NCBI GenBank assembly: GCA_020436785.1
Contig: JAGQXC010000137.1
Coordinates: 1 to 48,175, forward strand
Reading direction: 5' to 3'
DNA length: 48,175 bases
Origin: Saprospiraceae bacterium
GTDB taxonomy: Bacteria; Bacteroidota; Bacteroidia; Chitinophagales; Saprospiraceae
Part shown: piece after piece, positions 17,832-26,238 of the stretch
How the letters are laid out: each line of letters starts with the position of its first letter
Numbering within the stretch: position 1 is the first letter of the stretch
The notes under the pieces: model-generated
Told to the model about the DNA's origin: nothing
Seen by the model: the letters and a program-made list of their open reading frames with translations, nothing else
Databases searched by the model: none
Made by a program: the position numbers and the translations under genes

Positions 17832-18578
17832 TCAGGGTTTAATCCTTTTGGCTTGTTGGACCGAGAAAAAATCTTCGTTTAAAGGTACATCAAAGTCAAC
17901 ACTGACATACTCAACCAACGTTTTATTTCCCGGATCATCGGCAGGTATTACTTCCAGTACGGAAGGAAGCAATACGTTGTCCATCACCTTGATGGATTTA
18001 CCGTACATGGTATGGATGAGGTACCCGTCTTCATCGTAAAATTCGGATTTCAACTCCAGGTAATCTTTCTTATCGATCCACAGGATCACTTTTCCCCATA
18101 CCACGGCAGCGGATTCTTTCGGTATGAGTTCAATTTTATAACATTCTCTTCCGTCAATGGTCTCATTTCCAACGATTTCCTGACTAAAATCATTGACGAT
18201 GGAAGACTGCCTGACCATGTCGTCATTCTTAAAGTCGGATCCCATCCAGGACTGCATCATCATGCTTGGCGGCAACTTGATCATCCGTTCGATGGAAGGC
18301 TGCCAGTTCCAGATCTCCTTATCACGTTTGAGGAATACGACGCCGCGGTCGCGGGATGGCGCCAGGATGTACATCAGGGCATAATTGTCTCCGAGGGACC
18401 AGGATTTTAGTTCCACTTCCCGGGTCCAGGTAGGCCTCACAATGGTCATCTTCATTTCCATAATGCTGCTTTTACCCCGTAGCTTTTCGTCTGCTTTCTG
18501 GACAATTTCCCGGGCGGATTGGGCTTGCAACATGGTAATTGAAAATAAAAAAGGGAGTATTAGCTGTGGTCGGATCAT
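17832..18578 (-). CDS. Outer membrane lipoprotein-sorting (LolA-like) protein
   Basis: The 248-residue exported protein begins with a signal peptide (about 1-19, ending LQAQS). It continues with AREIVQKADEKLRGKSSIMEMKMTI, the typical start of the LolA-like_2 group annotated as outer membrane lipoprotein-sorting protein. The fold is a half-barrel with a hydrophobic pocket that carries a lipid or lipid-modified protein through the periplasm. It is the first gene of an operon with two FtsX permeases, an ATPase and a barrel. Together these look like a dedicated trans-envelope route, separate from the housekeeping Lol system. The promoter region carries a palindrome (18649-18664). Confidence 0.85.
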   Translation of the reverse strand: MIRPQLILPFLFSITMLQAQSAREIVQKADEKLRGKSSIMEMKMTIVRPTWTREVELKSWSLGDNYALMYILAPSRDRGVVFLKRDKEIWNWQPSIERMIKLPPSMMMQSWMGSDFKNDDMVRQSSIVNDFSQEIVGNETIDGRECYKIELIPKESAAVVWGKVILWIDKKDYLELKSEFYDEDGYLIHTMYGKSIKVMDNVLLPSVLEVIPADDPGNKTLVEYVSVDFDVPLNEDFFSVQQAKRIKP

Positions 18579-18633
18579 TTGTATTGCTGTCTTTTAATTA
18601 TTGTATTTTTGAAGCAAATTAGTGTACATCTGA

Positions 18634-18686
18634 CAAAGTTGCAAATTTTTTAGACTAATCTAAATTATTTTTTAGGCTAATTGAAT
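18634..18686 (-). promoter_or_regulatory. Promoter and operator region of the LolA/ABC operon
   Basis: On the - strand CAACTTTG (18641-18634) matches seven of eight positions of TAnnTTTG. Eight bases upstream lies the perfect palindrome TTTAGA-N4-TCTAAA (18649-18664), covering the place of the -33 box. A related but imperfect copy, TTTAGGCTAATTGAAT, sits at 18671-18686 in the same orientation. A dimeric repressor binding here would silence the operon and may also affect the divergent gene at 18693. The regulator itself is not visible in the window. Confidence 0.55.
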
Positions 18687-18692
18687 TTTTTC

Positions 18693-19364
18693 ATGTCCTG
18701 GCAAAAATCATTCCTCATCGTCTGCCTGCTTGGCTTGCTCTATCCTGCCTCGGCCCAATTAAACATCGAAACCGGTTTTGATTGGCAAGCGATGCGTAAT
18801 GCCGCATTGGACCAGGCCCTCTCCGCACACAACGAGCGGCTGGACTATCACAAATCATTTTCAAATCTGGATAATCTGTTTGGATTCAGACTCGGCGTCC
18901 GCCAATATTTAAAAAATCACGTTTATACCGGACTGAATTGGACCATGCACATGCAATCCAATAAAGCCACCAACCCTGCCGGTCAGGGCTCGCTCACCCG
19001 TCGGATCTATCTGCAATCCAATGCCGTGCAAGCCATGCTTGGACTCAGTGGCCGGTCGGCAAGCATTGGCACGGGCCTGAGTTATGACCTCCTCAGCACC
19101 CGTCACAAATGGGAAAATGAAAACCGTTCGGTGCGGTTGGACCGGGAAGGAGGATTCCATCAGGAAGTCTGGCTGGAATGGTTGCCCCCCGGCAATACGC
19201 TGGTGCAACTTTCCATTCAACCTTACGCACGGTATTATTACTCTTCTCGATCCACGCTCCGACTGCAGCAATGGTTGGAGGAAGGATCCGCTGACGCTGC
19301 GGGACCGGATCAATGGGGTTTCGGTGTCCGCCTCGTCCTGATCAACGGACCTAAGCCTTATTGA
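18693..19364 (+). CDS. Predicted outer-membrane protein, unknown function
   Basis: The 223-residue product starts with a clear signal peptide (MSWQKSFLIVCLLGLLYPASAQ). The rest consists of short amphipathic strands with aromatic belts (YLKNHVYTGLNWTMHMQ, VQLSIQPYARYYYSS, WGFGVRLVLI), as in small porin-like barrels of Bacteroidota. I do not recognise a named family. The ATG at 18693 is preferred to an upstream TTG at 18681. It is divergent from the LolA/ABC operon with the palindrome between them, and the SRPBCC gene follows after one base, so those two genes form a transcript. Confidence 0.7.
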   Translation: MSWQKSFLIVCLLGLLYPASAQLNIETGFDWQAMRNAALDQALSAHNERLDYHKSFSNLDNLFGFRLGVRQYLKNHVYTGLNWTMHMQSNKATNPAGQGSLTRRIYLQSNAVQAMLGLSGRSASIGTGLSYDLLSTRHKWENENRSVRLDREGGFHQEVWLEWLPPGNTLVQLSIQPYARYYYSSRSTLRLQQWLEEGSADAAGPDQWGFGVRLVLINGPKPY

Positions 19365-19365
19365 T

Positions 19366-19791
19366 ATGGAAGGAAAAACAATTGGAAAAACCAAAGATCA
19401 GGGTTGGCAGATCGGTGTTCGCAAAACGCTCCCGGTGGCTCCTGACCATCTCTGGGAATTCCTGGTTGAACCCTCCCGTCTCGCCATTTGGTTGAGTCCC
19501 TCCACCGACCATGAAGCTTCCAGGTTATGGAGTGGTCAAGCCGTCGTATTTGCATCCGGAGTTCAGGCAGTGGTCCGTACCATACGACCCTATTCCCATT
19601 TTCGTTTGCTGTACCAGCGTCCTCAGGATCCCCGGCCGACACGGTTGCAGGTCCGGATCATTCCGGCAAGTCATGGATCCTCCACCCTGGCTTTTCACCA
19701 GGAATTATTGCAGGACGCTGCCCATCGTGCATTGATGAAGTTGCATTGGCTGCAAGTCATCCAACGCATTGAGGCAGCTTTGACCCAATAA
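19366..19791 (+). CDS. SRPBCC/AHSA1-type small-molecule-binding protein
   Basis: The 141-residue protein has the START-like helix-grip pattern: an N-terminal strand VRKTLPVAPDHLWEFLVEPSRLAIWL, which is the usual VWxxLTdpe..~~W signature of the AHSA1 group, then curved strands, and a long C-terminal helix (AHRALMKLHWLQVIQRIEAAL). Such proteins bind hydrophobic ligands or act as Hsp90-ATPase-activator-like modules; no specific role can be given. Its start is one base after the previous stop. Its own stop abuts the sucA stop on the other strand with no base between. Confidence 0.75.
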   Translation: MEGKTIGKTKDQGWQIGVRKTLPVAPDHLWEFLVEPSRLAIWLSPSTDHEASRLWSGQAVVFASGVQAVVRTIRPYSHFRLLYQRPQDPRPTRLQVRIIPASHGSSTLAFHQELLQDAAHRALMKLHWLQVIQRIEAALTQ

Positions 19792-22548
19792 TTATTTAGC
19801 AAAGGACAGCTCCATGATCCGCAATTGCTGATCGTCATGGACCTTTTTAAATCCGGTAGCCGGCGACGCGCTGGTCTTCCGGGATACCACTTTCAGGCCG
19901 CGATCCGGGTAAAAGGACAGGATGTACTGCCAGGCTCCCATGTTCACCGGTTCTTCCTGAACCCAGTATTGCTCGGCATGGCTGTACTTTTCCATCAAAA
20001 GCTGGAATTGTTCCTTGGGCAGAGGGTACAGTTGTTCGAGCCGTACGATCGCCACATCCGGGTGGACATGTTCCTCCTGGTATTGCAACAGGTCGTAATA
20101 GATCTTTCCCGTACAATAAAGCACCCGACGGATTTTCTTTGCTTCCTTTTCGGTGGTAATGCGGGGATCGTCGTAAAATTCTTTGAATTTGCTTTTGCCA
20201 ATCACTTCCGCTACGTCAGAGACACAAAGCGGATGACGCAGCAATGATTTGGGGGACATCACCACCAATGGTTTACGGAATGGCCGGTACAGCTGGCGAC
20301 GTAGCAGATGGAAGAAATTAGCCGGATTGGTTACATTGGCCACGGTGATGTTGAACTCCGCACCCATTTGCAGGAAGCGTTCCAGGCGGGCGCTCGAGTG
20401 TTCCGGTCCCTGTCCTTCGTAACCGTGAGGCAACAACATAACCAGGCCGCTCATCCGCTGCCACTTGCTCTCGCTGGCGGTGATAAACTGATCGATCATG
20501 GTTTGGGCGCCATTGGCAAAATCGCCGAACTGCGCCTCCCAGATAACGAGACTGTCCGGGGATGCCATCGAGTACCCGAATTCAAAGCCCAATACGGCAA
20601 ACTCGGACAGCAGCGAATTGTAGATCATAAACTGACCTTTCTGATCTGGTTCCAGGTGATTCAGACGATTATACGGCTGATACGTTTTGGCATCGTAAAA
20701 GATGGAATGCCGGTGTGAAAAGGTCCCGCGTTTAACATCCTGGCCGCTCATCCGGATCGAATGACCCTCCAGCAACAAACTGCCATAGGCCAGCATTTCT
20801 GCCATGGACCAGTCCAGTTTCTTTTGCTTGATGTATTCCCGCTGGCTTTTTAACAATCGTTCCACTTTAGACAAGGGCTTAAAGCCATCGGGCGTGGTGA
20901 TGGAACGCTCCAGAATGTGCATGGCCAGCTTCCGCGTGATGCCGGTCTCCGGGGAATACTGAAATTCTTTGGCCTTATTGGCCTTCATCAGTTTTCTCCA
21001 GGCCAGCTCCGGCTCCTGGTAGACGTAGGGCAGTGGCTTTTGTTTGACCATATCGAGGCGCTCCTGCAGGAAATTCCAATAGGCATCCTCCATCTGGGCA
21101 GCGAGTTGCTTTTCGACATCTCCGTGACTCACCAGTTTTTGCGCATAGATTTCGCGCGGATTGTCGTGGCGGGAGATGATCTCATACATTTGGGGCTGGG
21201 TGAATTTGGGATCATCGCTCTCATTGTGGCCATGCCGGCGATAACACACCATGTCGATAAACACGTCATTGTTGAATTTCTGGCGGTATTCGGTAGCCAG
21301 CTCCACGGCAAAGATCACGGCGTCCGGGTCATCTCCATTCACATGGAATACCGGCGCCTGAACAATCCCGGCAGCCGCCGTGGAATAGGTGGAAGATCGG
21401 GCGTCGTCAAAATCCGTCGTGAACCCGATCTGGTTGTTGATGACAAAATGGATGGTACCACCGGTGTAATACCCGGGCAACTGACTCATCTGCACCGTCT
21501 CGAAGACCACCCCCTGTCCGGCGACTGCGGCATCCCCGTGGATAAGGATCGGCAAAATGCGGTCGTAATCGGAGCCGTAGAGGATATCCGCTTTGGCCCG
21601 GGAGAACCCTTCCACCACCGGATTGACCGCCTCCAGGTGGGAAGGATTGGGCGCCAGCTTCAGGTACATTTCGTGATCATTGATGGTCCGTACCTGTGAG
21701 GAATAGCCCATGTGATACTTTACATCCCCGTCACCAAAACTCAGGTCGGGCACGGCCGTACCCTCAAATTCATTAAAGATCTGTTCATAGGTTTTGCCCA
21801 TGATGTTGGCCAGTACGTTCAATCGGCCCCGGTGGGCCATTCCGATCACGACTTCCTGGACTCCGAATTCGGCCGCCTTGTTAATGATGGCATCCAGTGC
21901 TGGAATCGTTGTTTCTCCGCCTTCCAGGGAAAACCGTTTCTGACCGATGTATTTGGTGTGCAGGAATTTTTCAAAGATGACGGCGCCGTTCAGTTTTTCC
22001 AGGATGCGTCTCTTCTTTTCGATCGGTAGGCCGAAGGTGTCCGATAAATCACGATGTTCAATCCGTTCACGCAACCACATCCGTTTTTCTTTATTTTCAA
22101 TGTGATTGGTTTCAAAGCCAATGTTTCCACAATAGATGCGCTCCAGGTGGGTGATGATCTCCCGCAGCGTGGAGTTGGGAGGCATGCCGAGTTCGACATT
22201 TCCGGCCTGAAATGGTTGATCCAGATCGGCTTCGGAAAGCTGATAATCGGCCAGGGCCAGGTGGGGATGCCGGTCTTTCCGTTTGCGGATCGGGTTGGTG
22301 GTGGATAAAAGGTGGCCCCGGTTGCGGTATCCGATAATCATGGATACAACCGACAGATCCCGCTCCACGTTGGAACTGGTCACCGGGGTGGCGACGGCAT
22401 GGCCATTGCCATTTTTTCCTCCGAATTCAAACCCTTCGAAAAAGGTCCGCCAACCATCTTCTACCGAATTGGGGTCTGCCAGGTATTTGGCATACATGGA
22501 GTCGATAAACTCCGGGCGGGCATTGAATATATAGGAATAATCACGCAT
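19792..22548 (-). CDS. sucA: 2-oxoglutarate dehydrogenase E1 component
   Basis: The 918-residue enzyme is the thiamine-diphosphate-dependent decarboxylase of the 2-oxoglutarate dehydrogenase complex and links isocitrate to succinyl-CoA in the TCA cycle. The N-terminal [32 protein letters not shown] is the short E2-binding helix. [29 protein letters not shown] and VNGDDPDAV belong to the thiamine-diphosphate domain, and [24 protein letters not shown] to the transketolase-like domain. Length is normal for the family. The sucB gene usually follows sucA, but here the next gene downstream is convergent, so E2 is encoded elsewhere. Confidence 0.97.
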   Translation of the reverse strand: [918 protein letters not shown]

Positions 22549-22721
22549 AGATGTATCGCTCTGTTAATAGAAGTTCTTGCTTAGAAACAGCCAAAATGGC
22601 GAGTGTGTTTTCCGATTCTGGTTTGGTGTGCAAATATCGTACAATTCAATGGAATGCGCCAGTTCTTCTAACCCTGATCTGAAGCGGGCAACCGCTTGGT
22701 CCGGAATGAACCGTTCTCCTG

Positions 22722-22745
22722 ATCTCCGGGCTGAAGCCTGGAGAT
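22722..22745. repeat. Strong REP-like hairpin
   Basis: ATCTCCGGGC (22722-22731), loop TGAA, GCCTGGAGAT (22736-22745) pair over ten positions with a single G-T wobble. No T-run follows. Its compact form with a tetraloop resembles repeated extragenic palindromes, but copy number in the genome cannot be seen here. Confidence 0.55.
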
Positions 22746-22836
22746 TGCGAAATCCAGATACATTTGCCACCTCTGCCACCTACCGACGATCGCTGTCGCG
22801 CGGTCGGTCCCCCTGACCGGACGGGCAGGCATTCCG

Positions 22837-22903
22837 TCTGTCACTTCTGCCACCTCTGTCACTTCTGCTACCTCTGCTACGTCTGCCACCTCTGCTACTT
22901 CTG
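22837..22903. repeat. 9-bp tandem repeat TCTGYYACN
   Basis: Seven full units and a four-base partial unit follow each other from 22837: TCTGTCACT, TCTGCCACC, TCTGTCACT, TCTGCTACC, TCTGCTACG, TCTGCCACC, TCTGCTACT. Two further units (TTTGCCACC, TCTGCCACC) occur upstream at 22763-22780, separated by a 56-base insert. The array ends 14 bases before the rpsT -33 element. Confidence 0.8.
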
Positions 22904-22917
22904 TTTCCCTTTTTTAT

Positions 22918-22947
22918 TTGGTAAATCCATTCGAAGTCTTATCTTTG
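22918..22947 (+). promoter_or_regulatory. rpsT promoter
   Basis: TTG (22918-22920), 19 bases, then TATCTTTG (22940-22947) exactly match the Bacteroidota primary-sigma consensus TTG-N19-TAnnTTTG. The ribosomal protein gene starts 37 bases downstream. Confidence 0.85.
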
Positions 22948-22984
22948 CAGTCCAAATTTTGATAAGTCTAATAGTTTTCGACAT

Positions 22985-23236
22985 ATGGCACATCACGCTT
23001 CGGCTAAAAAACGTATCCGTCAGACCTTAAAGCGCAACATTCAACAACGCTATTACCGGAAGTCTACCCGGACCGCCATGAAAAAATTGCGCGCCATGAG
23101 CGATGCCTCAGAAGCACAGGCATTTTTGCCAAAAGTCATCAGCATGGTGGACAAACTGGCCAAACGCAACATCTGGCACAAGAACAAAGCAAATAATATT
23201 AAGAGTAAGTTGATGCATTTCGTCAACACCATCTAA
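22985..23236 (+). CDS. rpsT: 30S ribosomal protein bS20
   Basis: The 83-residue, strongly basic helical protein MAHHASAKKRIRQTLKRN… is ribosomal protein S20, which binds 16S rRNA in the body of the small subunit. The start AHHxSAKKRIR, the internal RKSTRTAMKKLRA and the end RNIWHKNKANNIKSKLM follow the family closely, and length is typical. It is a single-gene transcript: a consensus promoter precedes it and an intrinsic terminator follows. Confidence 0.97.
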   Translation: MAHHASAKKRIRQTLKRNIQQRYYRKSTRTAMKKLRAMSDASEAQAFLPKVISMVDKLAKRNIWHKNKANNIKSKLMHFVNTI

Positions 23237-23274
23237 GGAAATCCAATTAACGCCCAAAGGAGATTCCTATAGGA

Positions 23275-23306
23275 AGTGCGTTCGAATTTTCGGATGCACT
23301 TTTTTT
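23275..23306 (+). terminator. Intrinsic terminator of rpsT
   Basis: AGTGCGTTCG (23275-23284) pairs with CGGATGCACT (23291-23300) through ten positions with two wobbles around a six-base loop. Six T follow directly. Confidence 0.85.
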
Positions 23307-23326
23307 GTTTAAGTTTTGTTACATTT

Positions 23327-23346
23327 ATACGAACGATCATTCGTAT
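23327..23346. promoter_or_regulatory. TetR-type operator of the paa operon
   Basis: ATACGAACGA (23327-23336) and TCATTCGTAT (23337-23346) form a 20-base palindrome with one mismatched pair. The core ACGAAYGATCRTTCGT is of the kind bound by TetR-family repressors. It ends two bases before the paaE ATG, so bound protein would cover the transcription start. The TetR gene at 24409 within the same operon is the obvious candidate ligand-responsive repressor. Confidence 0.7.
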
Positions 23347-23348
23347 CT

Positions 23349-24422
23349 ATGCTTCATGCCTTAACCATTGTCCGGATTCAGACCCTGACCGAACACTGCA
23401 CCGCTTTCCATCTGCAGGTTCCCGAACACCTGAAAGAGATCTTCCAATACCTGCCCGGGCAACATCTCACTTTTGAGGAGACCATTGACGGAATCCGTCT
23501 GCGGCGCAATTATTCCATTTGCTCCGGACCTGCGGACCCCTACCTCACCATTGCCGTAAAGCAGGTGCCGGGTGGCATCTTTACCGGCTTTATCCACGAT
23601 CAGTGGAAACCCGGCCGTACCGTCCACACCCTGAAACCCATGGGCCGTTTCGTTTTGCCACCCGCAGCCGGTGACCAGACCCGGCATTTCATTGCCCTGG
23701 TCGGCGGCAGTGGCATTACACCGGTGATGGCCATGTTGCGGCATGGATTGGTCCAGGATCCCCGGCTCCATTTTACCATCTTTTATTCCAACAGCACCGT
23801 GCGTGACATTGCCTTCCGCGAAGAACTGGACGGGCTGAAAAACAACTATCCCGACCGGCTCTCCCTGCATCATGTATTGACCGGGGAACTGTTGGACAAC
23901 CCACTGTTCAGCGGTCGCATCGATGGCTGGAAATTAGCGCAATGGAACCGGCATCTGGTTGATTTTACCCATGCCGACGGATTGTTTCTGTGCGGGCCCG
24001 GAAACCTGATGCAACTGTCCCGCGATACCTTACTGGAACTGGGCGTAGCTTCGGCAAAGATCCATCAGGAATGGTTTTCACCACCGCAGGCGGTAAAATC
24101 CGGTACCGTCCAACCAACGGCCTCCCCTACCGACTGCCTCCATGCCACCATCGAAGTCATTCGTGACGGCCAACACCTGCAGATTCCGGTCGAACATTCC
24201 CTGCAGACGATACTCGACGCCGCCGAAGCCGCCGAGATCGATTTGCCCTATTCCTGCCGGGGAGGGGTTTGTGCAACTTGCAAGACGCGGCTTTTACAAG
24301 GCGAAATCAAGATGCAGACCAACTACGCCCTCGAGCCGGATGAACTGGAAGCCGGTTACATTCTGGCTTGCCAGGCCATCCCCCAAACCCGTGAGATAAC
24401 CATCAGCTATGACGGAGATTAG
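23349..24422 (+). CDS. paaE: Phenylacetyl-CoA epoxidase reductase subunit PaaE
   Basis: PaaE passes electrons from NAD(P)H through FAD and a 2Fe-2S centre to the PaaA di-iron site. The 357-residue protein has an FAD-binding barrel with LRRNYSICSG (about 55-64), an NAD-binding domain with LVGGSGITPVMAML (about 117-130) and LFLCGPGNLM, and a C-terminal plant-type ferredoxin domain with CRGGVCATCKTRL and a last cysteine in ILACQAIP. The ATG at 23349 begins the domain and directly follows the operator. PaaE comes first here, whereas in E. coli it follows PaaD. The TetR gene overlaps its end by 14 bases. Confidence 0.93.
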   Translation: MLHALTIVRIQTLTEHCTAFHLQVPEHLKEIFQYLPGQHLTFEETIDGIRLRRNYSICSGPADPYLTIAVKQVPGGIFTGFIHDQWKPGRTVHTLKPMGRFVLPPAAGDQTRHFIALVGGSGITPVMAMLRHGLVQDPRLHFTIFYSNSTVRDIAFREELDGLKNNYPDRLSLHHVLTGELLDNPLFSGRIDGWKLAQWNRHLVDFTHADGLFLCGPGNLMQLSRDTLLELGVASAKIHQEWFSPPQAVKSGTVQPTASPTDCLHATIEVIRDGQHLQIPVEHSLQTILDAAEAAEIDLPYSCRGGVCATCKTRLLQGEIKMQTNYALEPDELEAGYILACQAIPQTREITISYDGD

Positions 24423-24996
24423 TGCTAAAAAACAACGGATCTACCAGGAAGCGGCCCGGCTTTTCCAGGACCGGGGTTATGCTGCCACCTCCATGCGGGC
24501 CATCGCCGGCGCCGTGGATCTGGAAGTGTCCTCCCTGTACAGCCACATCCGCTCCAAAGAAGAACTGCTCCAGGAAATCTGCTTTCGCACCGCCGGTCAA
24601 TTTATGGATGCCATGCAAGCCATCCGGCGAAAATGGGACAACCCGGTCCGGCAACTGGAAGAAATCATCCGATTTCATACCCGCCTGGCCCTGCAAGACC
24701 CAACCTCTGCCACCGTTTTTTCAGACGAATGGAAACATTTGGGGCCGGAAGAAGTAAAATCATTTGTCTCCATGCGGAGAAACTATGAGCAACAATTCCT
24801 GGAAATCCTGGTGCAGGGCCAACGAGCGGGATTGATCCGGGATCTTCCCCGGCATTGGATCATGCATACCATCATCTCCGGCCTGGCCTGGTTGTACCGG
24901 ACCCAACATCCGGTACCTCCGGATGAACAAGAACATCTCATCCAAACGTTACTAGCTATGAATCTTCACGGAATCATTAAATCCCAGAACGTATGA
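24409..24996 (+). CDS. TetR/AcrR-family regulator, likely repressor of the paa operon
   Basis: The 195-residue protein has an N-terminal TetR helix-turn-helix ([43 protein letters not shown], about residues 14-56) and a C-terminal all-helical ligand domain. It lies between paaE and paaA and overlaps both (14 and 4 bases), so it is made from the paa transcript and can set up negative feedback. In Bacteroidota and Thermus a TetR-type PaaR responds to phenylacetyl-CoA, and the same inducer is plausible here. The palindrome before paaE is its likely target. Confidence 0.88.
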   Translation: MTEISAKKQRIYQEAARLFQDRGYAATSMRAIAGAVDLEVSSLYSHIRSKEELLQEICFRTAGQFMDAMQAIRRKWDNPVRQLEEIIRFHTRLALQDPTSATVFSDEWKHLGPEEVKSFVSMRRNYEQQFLEILVQGQRAGLIRDLPRHWIMHTIISGLAWLYRTQHPVPPDEQEHLIQTLLAMNLHGIIKSQNV

Positions 24997-25937
24997 CCAC
25001 CGAATCACTGACCCGACGATTTCAGGATAAAATCGATCAGGAACTCAAGATCGAGCCCAAAGATTGGATGCCCGATGCCTACCGCAAGACGCTGATCCGG
25101 CAGATCTCACAACACGCCCATTCGGAAGTGGTTGGGATGTTGCCCGAGGGCAACTGGATTACCCGGGCCCCTTCCCTGCGCCGCAAAGTAGCTTTATTGG
25201 CCAAGGTCCAGGATGAAGCCGGTCATGGTCTCTACCTCTACAGTGCGTGCGAAACCCTGGGCATCCGCCGGGAAACCCTGATCGAAGAGCTACTCTCCGG
25301 AAAAGCCAAATATTCTTCCATTTTTAATTATCCGACCCTGACCTGGGCCGATATCGGTGCCATCGGTTGGTTGGTCGATGGAGCGGCCATCATGAATCAG
25401 GTGCCCCTCTGCCGTTGTTCGTACGGGCCTTACGCCCGGGCTATGGTGCGGGTCTGTAAGGAAGAAAGTTTCCACCAAAGACAGGGATTCGAGATCTTAC
25501 TGACCTTATGCCAGGGGGCTGCCGATCAAAAAGCCATGGCACAGGATGCCCTCGACCGCTGGTGGTGGCCTTCGTTAATGATGTTTGGCCCGTCGGACAA
25601 AGATTCCATCCATACCGCACAATCCATGCGCTGGAAGATCAAACGATTTACCAACGATGAATTGCGCCAGAAATTTATCGATATGACCGTGCCTCAGGCC
25701 GAAGTTCTGGGCTTAACGATTCCGGACCCGGAACTGCAATGGGATGAAGCCAGTGGTCATTACCACAGCGGACCCATTGACTGGGAAGAGTTTGGGCAGG
25801 TCCTCCGGGGCAATGGTCCATGCAATGCGGAGCGGCTGGAAGCCCGCCAACGGGCACACCAGGAAGGCACCTGGGTACGGGAAGCCGCACAGGCCTATGC
25901 CGCCAAACAGATAGAAGAATCAAAAAAAGTTGGTTAA
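24993..25937 (+). CDS. paaA: Phenylacetyl-CoA epoxidase catalytic subunit PaaA
   Basis: PaaA is the di-iron oxygenase that converts phenylacetyl-CoA to the ring-1,2-epoxide. The 314-residue protein matches the family throughout: [49 protein letters not shown] with the ExxH iron ligands, and [16 protein letters not shown] with the second ligand set, followed by [14 protein letters not shown]. The start ATG overlaps the tetR stop in ATGA form. It forms a complex with PaaC, with PaaB as a scaffold, and receives electrons from PaaE. Confidence 0.97.
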   Translation: MTTESLTRRFQDKIDQELKIEPKDWMPDAYRKTLIRQISQHAHSEVVGMLPEGNWITRAPSLRRKVALLAKVQDEAGHGLYLYSACETLGIRRETLIEELLSGKAKYSSIFNYPTLTWADIGAIGWLVDGAAIMNQVPLCRCSYGPYARAMVRVCKEESFHQRQGFEILLTLCQGAADQKAMAQDALDRWWWPSLMMFGPSDKDSIHTAQSMRWKIKRFTNDELRQKFIDMTVPQAEVLGLTIPDPELQWDEASGHYHSGPIDWEEFGQVLRGNGPCNAERLEARQRAHQEGTWVREAAQAYAAKQIEESKKVG

Positions 25938-25953
25938 CCTTAAATTAAATACC

Positions 25954-26238
25954 ATGCAATCCGAATGGCCCCTCTGGGAAGTTTTTATCCGTCCTAAAAA
26001 TGGACTTCACCACATCCATGCCGGCAGTCTTCATGCCGCCGATGCGGCGATGGCCATCCAGAATGCCCGCGATGTCTACACCCGCCGCAATGAAGGGGTA
26101 AGTCTCTGGGTGGTGGAGTCGGTCCACCTTCACGCCTCCGATCCCGATGATGCCGACATGCTGTTTGAGCCGGCCAAAGACAAGATCTACCGCCATCCAA
26201 CCTTTTACGATTTGCCCGACGAAGTAAAACACATGTGA
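25954..26238 (+). CDS. paaB: Phenylacetyl-CoA epoxidase subunit PaaB
   Basis: PaaB is the small bridging subunit of the epoxidase complex. The 94-residue protein shows the family pattern WPLWEVFIRPKNGLHHIHAGSLHAADAAMAIQNARDVYTRRNEGVSLWVV and the end YRHPTFYDLPDEVKHM. I chose the ATG at 25954, because the upstream in-frame start at 25930 lies inside paaA and adds unrelated residues. Its TGA overlaps the paaC ATG by one base. Confidence 0.95.
   Translation: MQSEWPLWEVFIRPKNGLHHIHAGSLHAADAAMAIQNARDVYTRRNEGVSLWVVESVHLHASDPDDADMLFEPAKDKIYRHPTFYDLPDEVKHM

Larger units (their letters stand above)
22549..22917. other. Intergenic region between sucA and rpsT
   Basis: About 430 bases separate the divergent genes sucA and rpsT. 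The region holds a strong hairpin, an imperfect minisatellite and the rpsT promoter. The 73-codon frame on the - strand at 22668-22889 is only a reading of the 9-base repeat and is not called as a gene. Confidence 0.6.

Noticed and set aside
22668..22889. 73-codon frame on the - strand with VAEVAEV repeats
   Set aside because: It is a translation of the 9-base minisatellite and the hairpin, with no plausible start signal.
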